A stretch of 64,000 nucleotides of DNA from NCBI GenBank assembly GCA_902362455.1, contig CABIWJ010000006.1, forward strand, positions 1,495-65,494. Reading direction: 5' to 3'. Of this stretch, positions 58,001 to 64,000 are shown in pieces (positions within the stretch are counted from its first letter, which is position 1; each line of letters opens with the position of its first letter). Under the pieces are notes generated by a model. The model was not told the DNA's origin. It ran no database searches and saw nothing but the letters and a program-made list of their open reading frames with translations. Made by a program: the position numbers and the translations under genes. This DNA is from Eubacteriaceae bacterium (GTDB taxonomy: Bacteria > Bacillota > Clostridia > Lachnospirales > Lachnospiraceae).

Positions 58001-58598
58001 TACTCATAGCTACGGCAGCGAGTGGAAGAACGATGCAGACAACCACTGGCATGAGTGCTCCTGCGGCGATAAGAAAGATGTTGCAGCACACACCGCAAGC
58101 GACTGGATTATTGATACACCGGCAACGACTACCACAAGCGGCTTAAAGCATAAGGAATGCACCGTCTGCGGTTATACGATGACAACCGAAACGATTCCGG
58201 CAACCGGCGGCAGTGAACATACTCACAGCTACGGCAGCGAGTGGAAGAACGATGCTACGAACCACTGGCATGAGTGCTCCTGTGGCGATAAGACCGATAA
58301 GGCGGTGCACGACTTCAAGTGGATTGTTGACAAGGAAGCGACCGCAACGCAAAAGGGCTCTAAGCATGAGGAGTGCAAGGTTTGTGGCTACAAGAAGGCA
58401 GCAGTTGAGATTCCGGCTACCGGCTTCACAACAAAACCGATCGATTCTACGCAAACCAACCCGAGCACTGGCGCAGAAAGCACGAAAACCGGTGACAACA
58501 GCAATATGATCCTCTGGATCGCACTGCTGTTTATCAGCGGCGGTGTTCTGAAAGGTGTAAAGGTATTTGATAAAAGGAAAAGACATTACGTCAAATAA
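49059..58598 (+). CDS. Giant exported surface protein, 3179 residues
   Basis: It has a signal peptide (KKRILSILLLCCMLLNMLP, cleavage after AFA ~25). The bulk is a chain of beta-rich modules: an Ig-like segment at ~510-605 (DAPTIQSVTAPAGIYARG), BIG2-like modules at ~745-845 (GKWSSSDPRIATIDEDTGVVTT) and ~1130-1205, a large central region (~1650-1900), repeated propeller-like strands at ~1980-2400 and a CARDB-like module at ~2410-2490. Four ~72-residue His/Cys repeats (2834-3124) follow. The end has TKTGDNSN, a hydrophobic helix (~3149-3168) and KRKRHYVK, a cell-wall sorting-signal layout lacking a true LPxTG. High GC codon use unlike the host. A surface adhesin or sensor role is inference; no catalytic motif was seen. 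Confidence 0.9.
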   Translation: MKKRILSILLLCCMLLNMLPTAAFASVSDSLDNTPEENQAILEQLSALTGGSNDQVLSMLNALGLLDEAGNLKVDQTITLDGQVLTLAAVMELLENPATDLTRIADVDGTPVALGDLKTMIQIEQELQWIKDTYFSGREFTGEALENLNSLMEQLELQGISLRYSASATAPEGVETVDMSGMMRQTLGREAYNNKWDSGTFAVYSGKPVGFSYRIKKGQLSKYITDVKVSIYGTSGVKQSDGSYKLTYQYDSPNSILSGCKITVEVTTEGSNPGWLKDSYSYGDLLGMIEFYDAENLVFYDGAGYADHCQLKLIKTVDAPAIKTSMTAPNYEKTLKNTDTLYADMYIPLLADGYNAGDGANNQDFVALSDTIGILEGARNSVLPGGSSPFYQPYQIDASIRFEWNGKADAYTGNAPYGWYKNRPYAPFYLTEYKLNGTSLELSSERMSALNCTIQKDSTVSISLQSTTQNRGDQRYYLPFELYLRNVNGDQQNTSATTKTSNATTRLLDTDAPTIQSVTAPAGIYARGQHVPITVTFNEFVDLRNARVTINGKEYTAAELSMNDYGVTAMLWYPVQDMDATTVTVNGMTGVKDVFGHPLDTTQYPSEPITGVTLKSVLMRNAPTALTAVYDNGKASFTMNANMEQAYKTVYSNYHTREGTEPKEAPFRLELRYDSATEPIHLQVYLDTEKEAFTISDYAIALAVYTRTYTVMLQANEGTKDAPNWVNVLPLTRQFKVPKKVSVSTVNVVPEENDVDYTISLAEAARPTLRAEVLGAGDVPASYTTGKWSSSDPRIATIDEDTGVVTTTGTEVGTVTFTFTADNGTEDTADDVTGQSKSYTVTAGNSLALVIPGGSSIVTRVNQPATVLWSSNVALMAPNKEFNYKIDLYEGNYANEAALRGRDPVATYTAGKDKNSVRIPENVLSKLSNGNTPAYTVLVSMPHPNAKGENVRLSALAWIIVQAPPATAKLTPPQSIYLKDTDGAVNINWSVENATDGASQQSTLTITRVTEDNNTQVVARERLSDTSGRFSLSLQSVKAGNLKDTYQVVLSVENPGEESPSTDSFPLYVYDADALKVQDDKGNTISKMTMDNTSKVSDSLPTDTAEILQLRQELGLIEYIGINYDEYGWNSFKDGIRWLSSNNNAISVNYKQGGLYEDIRNFSFDSYLPETKMALSGLANGTATVTATHAATGMSATVQVTAKTLKNKFYLFQLTPAAETTLQYTDGKGVSKTVTTNSEGVLALYEPNGIASEVSLRSGSGADIYLGTIYKENLRSGERDATKLQLYPLNTFSLRRVARASVTLITPGGDPLANKTVTVRGGVYKNGGYCETAQLGSRAGALVSGITGDTYTTDAAGNITVYLDSTQFWSAEKGESNTTALSALDQLEYILEISAIDGDKYYPLLLTVNGKLGVDDVMRTAEGVVSLERVPKGEKNKPFIVAQSVDYGLANGQKVDVRNSIGKIGPNSSFKTAILHTTMFLWGEDIANAKNYSLKLADEYGVLPAAQSSSTTQYPFSSIPVVENDLTLTEATMTTSGWIADGKDVGMKTQLSLNGSLLQEKIMPFRVVDLTRVPKVTEDDRVTGILATMKDSSGVNDVDFGGVGDSNILKVLTGRLDDLSGPVDTSVFKMIITPSEDPSVFRAMIWAGYNTLEMEDMDYSEDGVALGANVLTQNLEVGVPGTGDLSQMAKGTYNPNGEYKANSMAGKVTNTDLNLQLEGFYEAEIRYNAEKKEWEVFTVGGGFTAGIGVGFTFSVNAMAGPVPLTATFELGGAIQLDFRTAVRYGQQGEGTELAWSDPTATAVNDFLTTLRINAYVHAFGGIGFDYSVVALKIGLFGNLDVDSQNKFLSRTYLADETKRQINGQALGIKSEVGIKFVATFLFISYEAVIASGTLEGTKTFNDWKTIDNYWNNATSGLSLASLRMAAAQSGMQVASGSATLQSRDYLEQYARTWGQPQQRMMLFSLNSTSGLENIQTNANPTSYPQISDDGKVLAYINDGNSSSIYDSRAHFSTLNGGVYTLSSEIDAPAEFPGYGDTSISLSGTGSFAAAAWVRMGTNLPGKNAGDPVTLEEQNLLMNSTEIVVSVYDGTTWTSTRLTNDGTPDLAPVTAVGGDGKAIVFWRSVYTPDPGTQGSNLLNFTTRDCIMYCCYDRNNGTWSESKMLYNGATGSVKALQAAMLPDGTAMAVYSLDRSGTGDTSAYEIAYCTVAADGTPGTAMLATCDSNLDENPQVVAANFGSGDDRFVIGWHSIRDGSSDIQLLAVDGSGTMSNSFPGSLSALTSSGNAVVGGDFRFASLSGDHRSLNDLTIVWNETVNDVNGAVNHGILKAAKLRYATNTYTLSAPLELAELPDRTLADHFDAYVSDSNQVQAVIQATFYDDENPQVIGGVTVPGEKTNLYTVTSDFVTDAVAVEQIGVDYATLALNSLTPIRFTIRNTGLNDVTNLKVSIGSGETATLTETLLPNESTTLTVWHHVGNLVTNPSYTITAASGINEKGTVYLDYPDIGISQMEVIAESAGKRTVRMTLYNSSAATLAGKKGREVKLAFYADDLHTKHAEVACTTNGVSVRDNEITISEDSALARIDQGTFTLDLTYDLGKYMNSIGKTEIPNVGTYLYAEAWAEGQIGGTGSNQRLPEYDGSDSEASVHMTGALARTGERMTMDVTQGNDGNGHSTAAITLRNNSLQSQTSAMLVATLLDADGTVLETKKTSIGGAIYGETFQTETVTFSRLGTRVVVRAAVPGNDLLTFEGLAVGLGDFTANGTNYTYTLQNDSGATSTLVTAMSGNGEPVSINGQAMSTGGSANVAIPDSGTTDIVVGIGAKTYTLTILRNSGDEHTHSYGSEWKNDADNHWYECSCGDKKDVAAHTASDWIIDTPATATTSGSKHKECTVCGYTMTTETIPATGGDEHTHSYGSEWKNDADNHWYECSCGDKKDVAAHTASDWIIDTPATTTTSGSKHKECTVCGYTMTTETIPATGDEHTHSYGSEWKNDADNHWHECSCGDKKDVAAHTASDWIIDTPATTTTSGLKHKECTVCGYTMTTETIPATGGSEHTHSYGSEWKNDATNHWHECSCGDKTDKAVHDFKWIVDKEATATQKGSKHEECKVCGYKKAAVEIPATGFTTKPIDSTQTNPSTGAESTKTGDNSNMILWIALLFISGGVLKGVKVFDKRKRHYVK
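57561..58430 (+). repeat. Four His/Cys-rich tandem repeats in the giant protein
   Basis: Units begin at about 57561, 57780, 57996 and 58215 (periods 219, 216, 219 bp). The consensus holds EHTHSYGSEWKNDADNHW, then ECSCGDKKDVAAH and KHKECTVCGY, ending in IPATG. Units 1-3 are almost identical in DNA and unit 4 is diverged. The CxCG...CxxCG spacing with His residues looks like a metal-binding mini-domain common in Firmicutes surface proteins. The difference of one codon (GG or G before the next unit) shows unequal exchange. Confidence 0.92.
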
Positions 58599-58641
58599 TC
58601 AAGTATAAGTAACAATTAACGATCCATCACGGAAACATCAC

Positions 58642-58690
58642 AAATACGGCACAGAGGGCATAAAAACCGCTGTGCCGTATTTCTTTCCTT
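58642..58690 (+). terminator. Intrinsic terminator after the giant protein gene
   Basis: A 12-bp stem AATACGGCACAG/CTGTGCCGTATT with a ~15-nt loop and T-rich tail. It closes the island's last operon; base composition returns to AT-rich soon after. Confidence 0.9.
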
Positions 58691-59004
58691 AAGACTGTTT
58701 TTGAAAAATAAGCAATTTCTCGGGCATAACCCAAGATTTTTTTGCCGGATTCCATGTATACTGTGTATATCACACTTATGCATTTTTCATTTTTACCACG
58801 GCAATCGGATACACGGATATCAACAGATACCAAATACAGCGAGGTAATTATGAAAACAAGAGAATACTAAAGAAAAAAAGGGTGTCCTGAAAAAAGGGTG
58901 TCCATTAGGAAAGTGTACAAAATGATATTTCCTAGATATGTTATCCGGTAATTGTTTCCATCCTTTAAAACCAAATTCAGATATCAATTTTTTTTAATTA
59001 GTCA
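58691..59004. other. Right flank of the island, no gene found
   Basis: About 310 bp of mixed composition. It holds a tiny frame MKTREY-stop behind GCGAGG (about 58851) that could be the stub of a lost gene, and two tandem copies of AAAAAAGGGTGTCC (58873-58905). No att-type repeat matching the left side of the island was found by eye. The right edge of the island lies somewhere here. Confidence 0.5.
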
Positions 59005-59033
59005 TTGAAAAATATATTAAAATATTATAAAAT
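59005..59033 (+). promoter_or_regulatory. Candidate promoter for leuB-ilvD-ilvB
   Basis: TTGAAA and TAAAAT with 17 bp between them, in AT-rich DNA. Transcription would start about 20 nt before the leader frame described next. Confidence 0.5.
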
Positions 59034-59058
59034 ATTACCTAATATTCTTCTTATGTAT

Positions 59059-59142
59059 ATGAAGATATGCAATCAGGTAGTGGATATCGACAAAAATTGC
59101 ATAGCAAAACTGCTAGATGTCGCCACAGGGCGACATTTTTAG
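59059..59142 (+). CDS. Candidate leader peptide of leu/ilv attenuator
   Basis: A 27-codon frame with Ile3, Val7, Val8, Ile10, Ile15, Leu18, Leu19 and Val21 (MKICNQVVDIDKNC, then IAKLLDVATGRHF). Eight of 27 residues are branched-chain amino acids, the end products of the genes behind it. Its last codons lie inside a terminator hairpin. No good ribosome binding site is seen, which weakens the case. Confidence 0.4.
   Translation: MKICNQVVDIDKNCIAKLLDVATGRHF
59117..59142 (+). terminator. Terminator/attenuator before leuB
   Basis: ATGTCGCC/GGCGACAT around ACAG, followed by five T. An earlier stem ATGCAAT/ATTGCAT (59067 to about 59101) could compete or act as pause hairpin. It lies between the promoter and leuB, so it must be read through for leuB expression; attenuation by branched-chain amino acid supply is likely. 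Confidence 0.75.
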
Positions 59143-59234
59143 TGTATTTAAAAACAGATGTTAAATATATTAAAAAGTATTTGCATTAACTAAGATAAGA
59201 AGATAATTACAGTACATAGAAAAGAGGGATTTTC

Positions 59235-60320
59235 ATGAATTTCAACATAGCAGTTATGTCCGGTGATGGGATTGGTCCGGAAATTGTTGAAGAAGCAAAA
59301 AAGGTACTTGAAACAGTTGGTAAGAAGTACGGTCACACATTTAATTTTACGGATGTATTAATTGGGGGAATATCCATTGATACATATGGTGAACCACTAA
59401 CAGACGAAGCTATAGAGACAGCTAAGAACAGCGATGCTGTACTATTAGGAGCCGTCGGTGGTGTCGTGGGTAAAGATAAATGGTACGAGCTTGCACCAAA
59501 CTTAAGACCTGAGGCAGGACTACTAAAGATTAGAAAGTCATTGTCATTATATGCTAACTTAAGACCTGCATATCTGTATGAAGAACTTAATGAAGCTTGT
59601 CCTCTTAAAGAAGATATAGCAAAAGCAGGCTTTGATATGGTAGTTGTACGTGAACTTACCGGAGGACTTTACTTTGGAGAGAGATGTACAAAAGAGGTTG
59701 ATGGTAAATTAACAGCAATTGATACACTCACATATACAGAAGACGAGATAAGAAGAATTGCAATAACAGGTTTTGATATTGCAATGAAGAGACGTAAGAA
59801 CGTAATAAGTGTCGATAAGGCAAATGTTTTAGACTCATCAAGATTATGGCAGAAAGTAGTGGCAGAAGTCGCTAAAGATTATCCGGAAGTTAAAGTTACG
59901 AATATGCTTGTAGATAACTGTGCAATGCAGTTAGTAAAAGATCCAAAACAGTTTGATGTAATACTTACAGAGAATATGTTTGGTGATATTTTATCAGATG
60001 AAGCAAGTATGATTACAGGTTCAATCGGTATGCTTCCATCAGCAAGCCTTGGATATAACAAGATGGGATTATATGAGCCAAGTCATGGTGCAGCACCTGA
60101 CATTGCAGGTAAAGATATTGCTAATCCGATAGCAACTATTCTTTCAGCAGCTATGATGTTAAGATATTCATTTGACCTTGATAAAGAAGCTGATGCAGTA
60201 GAAAGTGCAGTTAAACAGGTACTTAAAGATGGTATCAGAACAGTTGATATTATGTCAGAGGGCAACACTCAGGTAGGCTGCAAAGCTATGGGTGATGCAA
60301 TTTGTGAGAGAATAAAATAA
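59235..60320 (+). CDS. leuB: 3-isopropylmalate dehydrogenase (LeuB)
   Basis: A 361-residue NAD-dependent decarboxylating dehydrogenase of leucine synthesis. Motifs: [79 protein letters not shown] and [12 protein letters not shown]. Normal length. GAGGG precedes the start. leuA and leuCD are not in the window. It begins the host-type region after the island. Confidence 0.95.
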   Translation: MNFNIAVMSGDGIGPEIVEEAKKVLETVGKKYGHTFNFTDVLIGGISIDTYGEPLTDEAIETAKNSDAVLLGAVGGVVGKDKWYELAPNLRPEAGLLKIRKSLSLYANLRPAYLYEELNEACPLKEDIAKAGFDMVVVRELTGGLYFGERCTKEVDGKLTAIDTLTYTEDEIRRIAITGFDIAMKRRKNVISVDKANVLDSSRLWQKVVAEVAKDYPEVKVTNMLVDNCAMQLVKDPKQFDVILTENMFGDILSDEASMITGSIGMLPSASLGYNKMGLYEPSHGAAPDIAGKDIANPIATILSAAMMLRYSFDLDKEADAVESAVKQVLKDGIRTVDIMSEGNTQVGCKAMGDAICERIK

Positions 60321-60335
60321 GATAGTTAGATATCA

Positions 60336-60490
60336 GAATGGAGATTAGTGTGAAAAATACAGATTGATATCTGATTTTTCACACATCTATTTGTGTCGCG
60401 GGCACCACAAATAGCATCTATCGCAGAGCCAAATCTGACATTTGGCTCGCGATTCCTCCGGCACAATGTGCCTGCGGAATGGAGATTAGT
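60336..60490 (+). repeat. Structured intergenic element, copy 5 (before ilvD)
   Basis: The fifth copy. The 14-mer GAATGGAGATTAGT stands at 60336 and at 60477, the right one being the ribosome binding site of ilvD. Hairpin 1 is GTGTGAAAAAT..CAGAT/ATCTG..TTTTTCACAC, hairpin 2 CTATTTGTG/CACAAATAG (both sides changed from other copies), hairpin 3 AGCCAAAT/ATTTGGCT, and the last stem GGCAC/GTGCC. Confidence 0.88.
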
Positions 60491-62161
60491 ATGGATAGAA
60501 GAAGTGATAATGTAACAAAAGGAATGCAGCAGGCTCCTCACCGTTCATTGTTTAATGCATTAGGTATGACAAAGGAAGAATTAGACAGACCATTAGTTGG
60601 TATCGTAAGTTCATATAATGAGATAGTTCCAGGTCATATGAATATAGATAAGATTGCAAATGCAGTTAAAATGGGCGTTGCAATGGCTGGTGGTACACCA
60701 ATTATGTTCCCGGCAATTGCAGTATGTGACGGTATCGCAATGGGACATACAGGAATGAAATATTCACTTGTAACAAGAGATTTAATTGCAGATTCAACAG
60801 AATGTATGGCAATGGCACATCAGTTTGATGCACTTGTTATGATTCCTAACTGCGATAAGAACGTTCCGGGATTATTAATGGCAGCAGCCAGACTTAATAT
60901 TCCTACAGTATTTGTAAGTGGTGGTCCGATGCTTGCAGGTCGAGTTAAAGGATGCAAGACATCATTATCAAGTATGTTCGAGGCAGTAGGTTCTTATGCA
61001 GCAGGAACAATGACACTTGAAGATGTAGAAGAATTTGAAGCAAAAGCATGTCCTACATGTGGTTCATGTTCGGGAATGTATACAGCTAATAGTATGAACT
61101 GTCTTACAGAGGCACTTGGTATGGCGTTACAGGGTAATGGTACAATACCTGCTGTATACTCAGAGAGACTTAAGCTTGCTAAACATGCAGGTATGAAAGT
61201 TATGGAACTTCTTGAGAAGAATATCAGACCGAGAGATATTATGACAGAAGCAGCATTCAGAAATGCTTTAACAGTAGATATGGCACTTGGATGCAGTACA
61301 AACAGTATGCTTCATTTACCAGCTATTGCACACGAAGCAGGCGTTGAATTAAATCTTGATATTGCTAATGAAATCAGTTCAAGAACACCTAACCTCTGCC
61401 ACCTTGCACCAGCAGGTCATACATACATCGAAGAACTCAATGAGGCAGGCGGTGTATATGCTGTAATGAACGAGCTTAATAAGAAAGGCTTATTGAATAC
61501 AGACCTTATGACAGTTACAGGTAAAACAGTCGGTGAAAATATTAAGAATGTTGTTAACAAAGATACAAATGTTATAAGACCAATAGATAATCCATACAGT
61601 GAAGTAGGTGGAATTGCTGTACTTAGAGGTAATCTTGCACCAGACAGCTGTGTAGTTAAACGTTCAGCAGTTGTACCTGAGATGCTTAAGCATGAAGGAC
61701 CAGCAAGAGTATTTGATTGTGAAGAAGATGCAATCGCAGCTATCAAAGGTGGTAAAATCGTTGAAGGTGACGTTGTGGTTATCAGATACGAGGGACCAAA
61801 AGGCGGTCCTGGAATGAGAGAGATGCTCAACCCTACATCTGCAATCGCAGGTATGGGACTTGGTTCAAGTGTAGCACTTATTACTGATGGACGTTTCTCA
61901 GGAGCATCCAGAGGAGCATCAATCGGTCATGTATCCCCAGAGGCAGCAGTAGGAGGCCCAATCGCCTTAGTTGAAGAGGGAGATATCATTAAGATTGATA
62001 TTAATGCAAATAAGATTACACTTGATGTATCAGATGAAGTATTAGCTGATAGAAAAGCAAAATGGCAGCCAAGAGAGCCAAAGGTAACAACAGGATATCT
62101 TGCAAGATATGCATCACTTGTAACTTCAGCAAATACAGGTGCAATTTTAAAAACTAACTAA
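60491..62161 (+). CDS. ilvD: Dihydroxy-acid dehydratase (IlvD)
   Basis: A 556-residue iron-sulfur enzyme of valine/isoleucine synthesis. The cluster cysteines are visible in [10 protein letters not shown] and [30 protein letters not shown] and GRFSGASRG are family marks. I place the start at ATG 60491: the GGAG given by the upstream repeat lies 7 bases before it, while the earlier ATG (60479) overlaps that site. Confidence 0.96.
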   Translation: MDRRSDNVTKGMQQAPHRSLFNALGMTKEELDRPLVGIVSSYNEIVPGHMNIDKIANAVKMGVAMAGGTPIMFPAIAVCDGIAMGHTGMKYSLVTRDLIADSTECMAMAHQFDALVMIPNCDKNVPGLLMAAARLNIPTVFVSGGPMLAGRVKGCKTSLSSMFEAVGSYAAGTMTLEDVEEFEAKACPTCGSCSGMYTANSMNCLTEALGMALQGNGTIPAVYSERLKLAKHAGMKVMELLEKNIRPRDIMTEAAFRNALTVDMALGCSTNSMLHLPAIAHEAGVELNLDIANEISSRTPNLCHLAPAGHTYIEELNEAGGVYAVMNELNKKGLLNTDLMTVTGKTVGENIKNVVNKDTNVIRPIDNPYSEVGGIAVLRGNLAPDSCVVKRSAVVPEMLKHEGPARVFDCEEDAIAAIKGGKIVEGDVVVIRYEGPKGGPGMREMLNPTSAIAGMGLGSSVALITDGRFSGASRGASIGHVSPEAAVGGPIALVEEGDIIKIDINANKITLDVSDEVLADRKAKWQPREPKVTTGYLARYASLVTSANTGAILKTN

Positions 62162-62237
62162 TCAGAAATATTAAACAATAGAATTCTATATAATATAGAT
62201 TAAATAATGTTATAAAGATACAGAAAGGAAAGTAAAA

Positions 62238-63929
62238 ATGCAGTTAACAGGTTCAGAAATAATTATTGAATGTTTAAAAGAACAGGGCGTTGATACAGTA
62301 TTCGGATACCCTGGTGGAACAATCTTAAATGTATATGATGAATTATATAAACATTCCGACGAAATAACTCACTATTTAACTTCGCATGAGCAGGGAGCTG
62401 CCCATGCAGCAGACGGATATGCACGTTCAACAGGTAAAGTTGGTGTATGTATGGCAACATCAGGTCCGGGTGCAACTAACCTTGTAACAGGTATTGCAAC
62501 AGCTTATATGGATTCAGTACCAATGGTTATAATCACAGCAAATGTTGCAAAGGCAGCACTTGGTAAGGATTCATTCCAGGAGGTTGACATTGTAGGTGTT
62601 ACAATGCCAATTACAAAACATAATTATATGGTACGTGAGGTAGAAAATCTTGCAGACACAATTAGAAAAGCGTTCTATGTAGCTAAATCAGGTCGTCCGG
62701 GTCCTGTTCTTGTAGATATTACTAAGGATGCTACAGCTAATAAGACAGAATATACTTATAAAGAACCAATGAAGATAGAGCGTTCTACAGAGAATATTAC
62801 AGAAGAAGATATTGAAAAAGCAGTTAAATTAATAGAAAAATCTAAGAAACCATATATTTTTGTTGGTGGTGGTGCTGTTATATCAGATGCTTCTGATGAA
62901 TTAAAGGAATTTGTTGAAAAGGTAAATGCTCCTGTATGTGATTCGCTTATGGGCAAAGGCGCATTTGACGGAACTAATCCTTTATATACAGGAATGTTAG
63001 GTATGCATGGAACAAAGACATCTAACTTTGGAGTTACGGAATGTGATTTACTTATTGCAATAGGTGCAAGATTCAGCGACAGAGTAACAGGTAATGCTAA
63101 GAAATTTGCTAAAAATGCAAAAGTTCTTCATATTGACATTGATCCTGCTGAGATTAATAAGAATATCCCTACAACAGCAAGTGTTATAGGTGATGTTAAA
63201 GAAGTTCTTACAAGATTGAATGCAAGATTAACAAAACATGACAGAACAGAATGGATTAATCACATAAATGAATTAAAAGCTACATATCCTTTAACATATA
63301 ATAAAAATGAGTTAAATGGACCATTTATTATGGAAAAGATTTATGAAGTGACAAATGGTGATGCTATTATCACAACAGAAGTTGGCCAGCATCAGATGTG
63401 GGCTGCACAGTATTATAAGTACAGTAAACCAAGAACATTTGTATCATCAGGTGGTGCAGGAACAATGGGATATGGTTTAGGAGCCAGCCTGGGTGCTAAG
63501 CTTGGTAATAAAGATAAAGTCGTTATTAATATAGCAGGTGACGGATGCTTCAGAATGAATATGAATGAGATTGCAACAGCAACAAGATATAATATTCCAA
63601 TCATTGAAGTAATTGTTAATAACCATGTATTAGGTATGGTTAGACAGTGGCAGACATTGTTCTATGGAAAGAGATATTCTAATACAACTCTTAATGATTC
63701 AGTAGATTTTGTCAAATTAGCTGAAGCTATGGGCGCTAAAGCATACAAGGTTACAAAACCAGAAGAATTAGAGCCTGTATTAAAGGAAGCTATTTCACTT
63801 AATATCCCTGTTGTAATTGATTGTCAGATAGGCAGTGATGATAAGGTATTCCCTATGGTTGCACCGAATGCACCAATCAGTGAAGCATTCTCGGCAGAGG
63901 ATTTAGCAGCTAAAGGTCTTGACTGTTAA
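62238..63929 (+). CDS. ilvB: Acetolactate synthase, large subunit
   Basis: A 563-residue thiamine-diphosphate enzyme making acetolactate or acetohydroxybutyrate. It has the catalytic Glu in SHEQGAAHAADGYAR, the FAD/central domain, and the ThDP site GDGCFRMNMNEIATATRYNIPI. Length is normal. The regulatory small subunit is not seen before the window ends. AAAGGAAAG precedes the start. Confidence 0.95.
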   Translation: MQLTGSEIIIECLKEQGVDTVFGYPGGTILNVYDELYKHSDEITHYLTSHEQGAAHAADGYARSTGKVGVCMATSGPGATNLVTGIATAYMDSVPMVIITANVAKAALGKDSFQEVDIVGVTMPITKHNYMVREVENLADTIRKAFYVAKSGRPGPVLVDITKDATANKTEYTYKEPMKIERSTENITEEDIEKAVKLIEKSKKPYIFVGGGAVISDASDELKEFVEKVNAPVCDSLMGKGAFDGTNPLYTGMLGMHGTKTSNFGVTECDLLIAIGARFSDRVTGNAKKFAKNAKVLHIDIDPAEINKNIPTTASVIGDVKEVLTRLNARLTKHDRTEWINHINELKATYPLTYNKNELNGPFIMEKIYEVTNGDAIITTEVGQHQMWAAQYYKYSKPRTFVSSGGAGTMGYGLGASLGAKLGNKDKVVINIAGDGCFRMNMNEIATATRYNIPIIEVIVNNHVLGMVRQWQTLFYGKRYSNTTLNDSVDFVKLAEAMGAKAYKVTKPEELEPVLKEAISLNIPVVIDCQIGSDDKVFPMVAPNAPISEAFSAEDLAAKGLDC

Positions 63930-63988
63930 TATTAAGAGATGTAGAATGAGTTAATATAAGACATTAACACTTTAATGTGATGTAATAT

Positions 63989-64000
63989 AAAAGGAGGACA
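63989..64000 (+). promoter_or_regulatory. Ribosome binding site of the next, unseen gene
   Basis: AAAAGGAGGACA at the window edge is a strong Shine-Dalgarno sequence; the start codon lies outside. A gene continuing the ilv operon is likely. Confidence 0.6.

Noticed and set aside
57561..58430. Regular repeats resembling a CRISPR array
   Set aside because: The period is 216-219 bp, the whole unit is conserved and it is in frame within a protein. There are no spacers.
58691..59004. Attachment-site repeats for the island
   Set aside because: I compared the left and right flanks by eye and found no shared repeat longer than chance. A computed comparison with empty-site genomes would be needed.

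Overview
The window looks like a chromosome segment of a low-GC Gram-positive gut anaerobe of the Lachnospiraceae, probably close to Lachnospira/[Eubacterium] eligens. This is inference from the AT-rich, AGA-rich coding style, the monoderm lipoproteins, a HemZ-type radical SAM protein, a bifunctional RelA, an FMN riboswitch over ribD-ribE-ribBA-ribH and a fused PotCD. No tRNA, rRNA or CRISPR array was recognised.

Layout. 1-10.1 kb: a secretion locus under cyclic-di-GMP control. Two near-identical c-di-GMP-I riboswitches, each followed by a terminator, precede tandem copies of a lipoprotein gene and a hydrolase gene. The first hydrolase is truncated. The second continues into a 1424-residue protein with an alpha/beta-hydrolase-like head, FrpC-like Ca-binding segments and RTX repeats, followed by HlyB-like and HlyD-like genes: a type I secretion locus in a monoderm. 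10.2-12.9 kb, minus strand: fabH and a secreted GH13 amylase. 13.1-22.3 kb: potA-potB-potCD, then folate genes (folC, folE, folP, folB-folK) and pheA. 22.3-28.5 kb: a DUF815 ATPase, ppx and ppk, and a DUF4160/DUF2442-HTH pair with a palindromic operator. 28.7-37.9 kb: relA, an MBL hydrolase, a HemZ-HD-GYP fusion, hisS, aspS and a DUF1294 fusion. 37.9-40.6 kb: a CmpB-like membrane protein, a ~535-bp imperfect palindrome, tgt and yajC. 40.7-44.8 kb: the riboflavin operon. About 45.1-58.6 kb: a visibly GC-richer foreign island. It starts with conjugation-gene debris (relaxase, primase and TraG-like fragments), then an ECF sigma factor, two paralogous two-TM small proteins, a membrane protein, a PrsW-like protease and a 3179-residue surface protein. 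59.0-63.9 kb: leuB, ilvD and ilvB behind a candidate attenuator.

Themes. C-di-GMP appears twice: as riboswitch ligand over the RTX locus and as the possible substrate of the HD-GYP domain fused to HemZ. A ~140-bp structured intergenic element occurs five times, plus one partial copy, always just before a start codon (folP, folB-folK, the MBL gene, ribE, ilvD, the CmpB-like gene). Its stems are kept by compensatory changes and several copies are flanked by direct repeats that contain the ribosome binding site. The island genes look like a self-contained envelope-signalling module: sigma factor, possible membrane anti-sigma proteins, intramembrane protease and a large exported effector.
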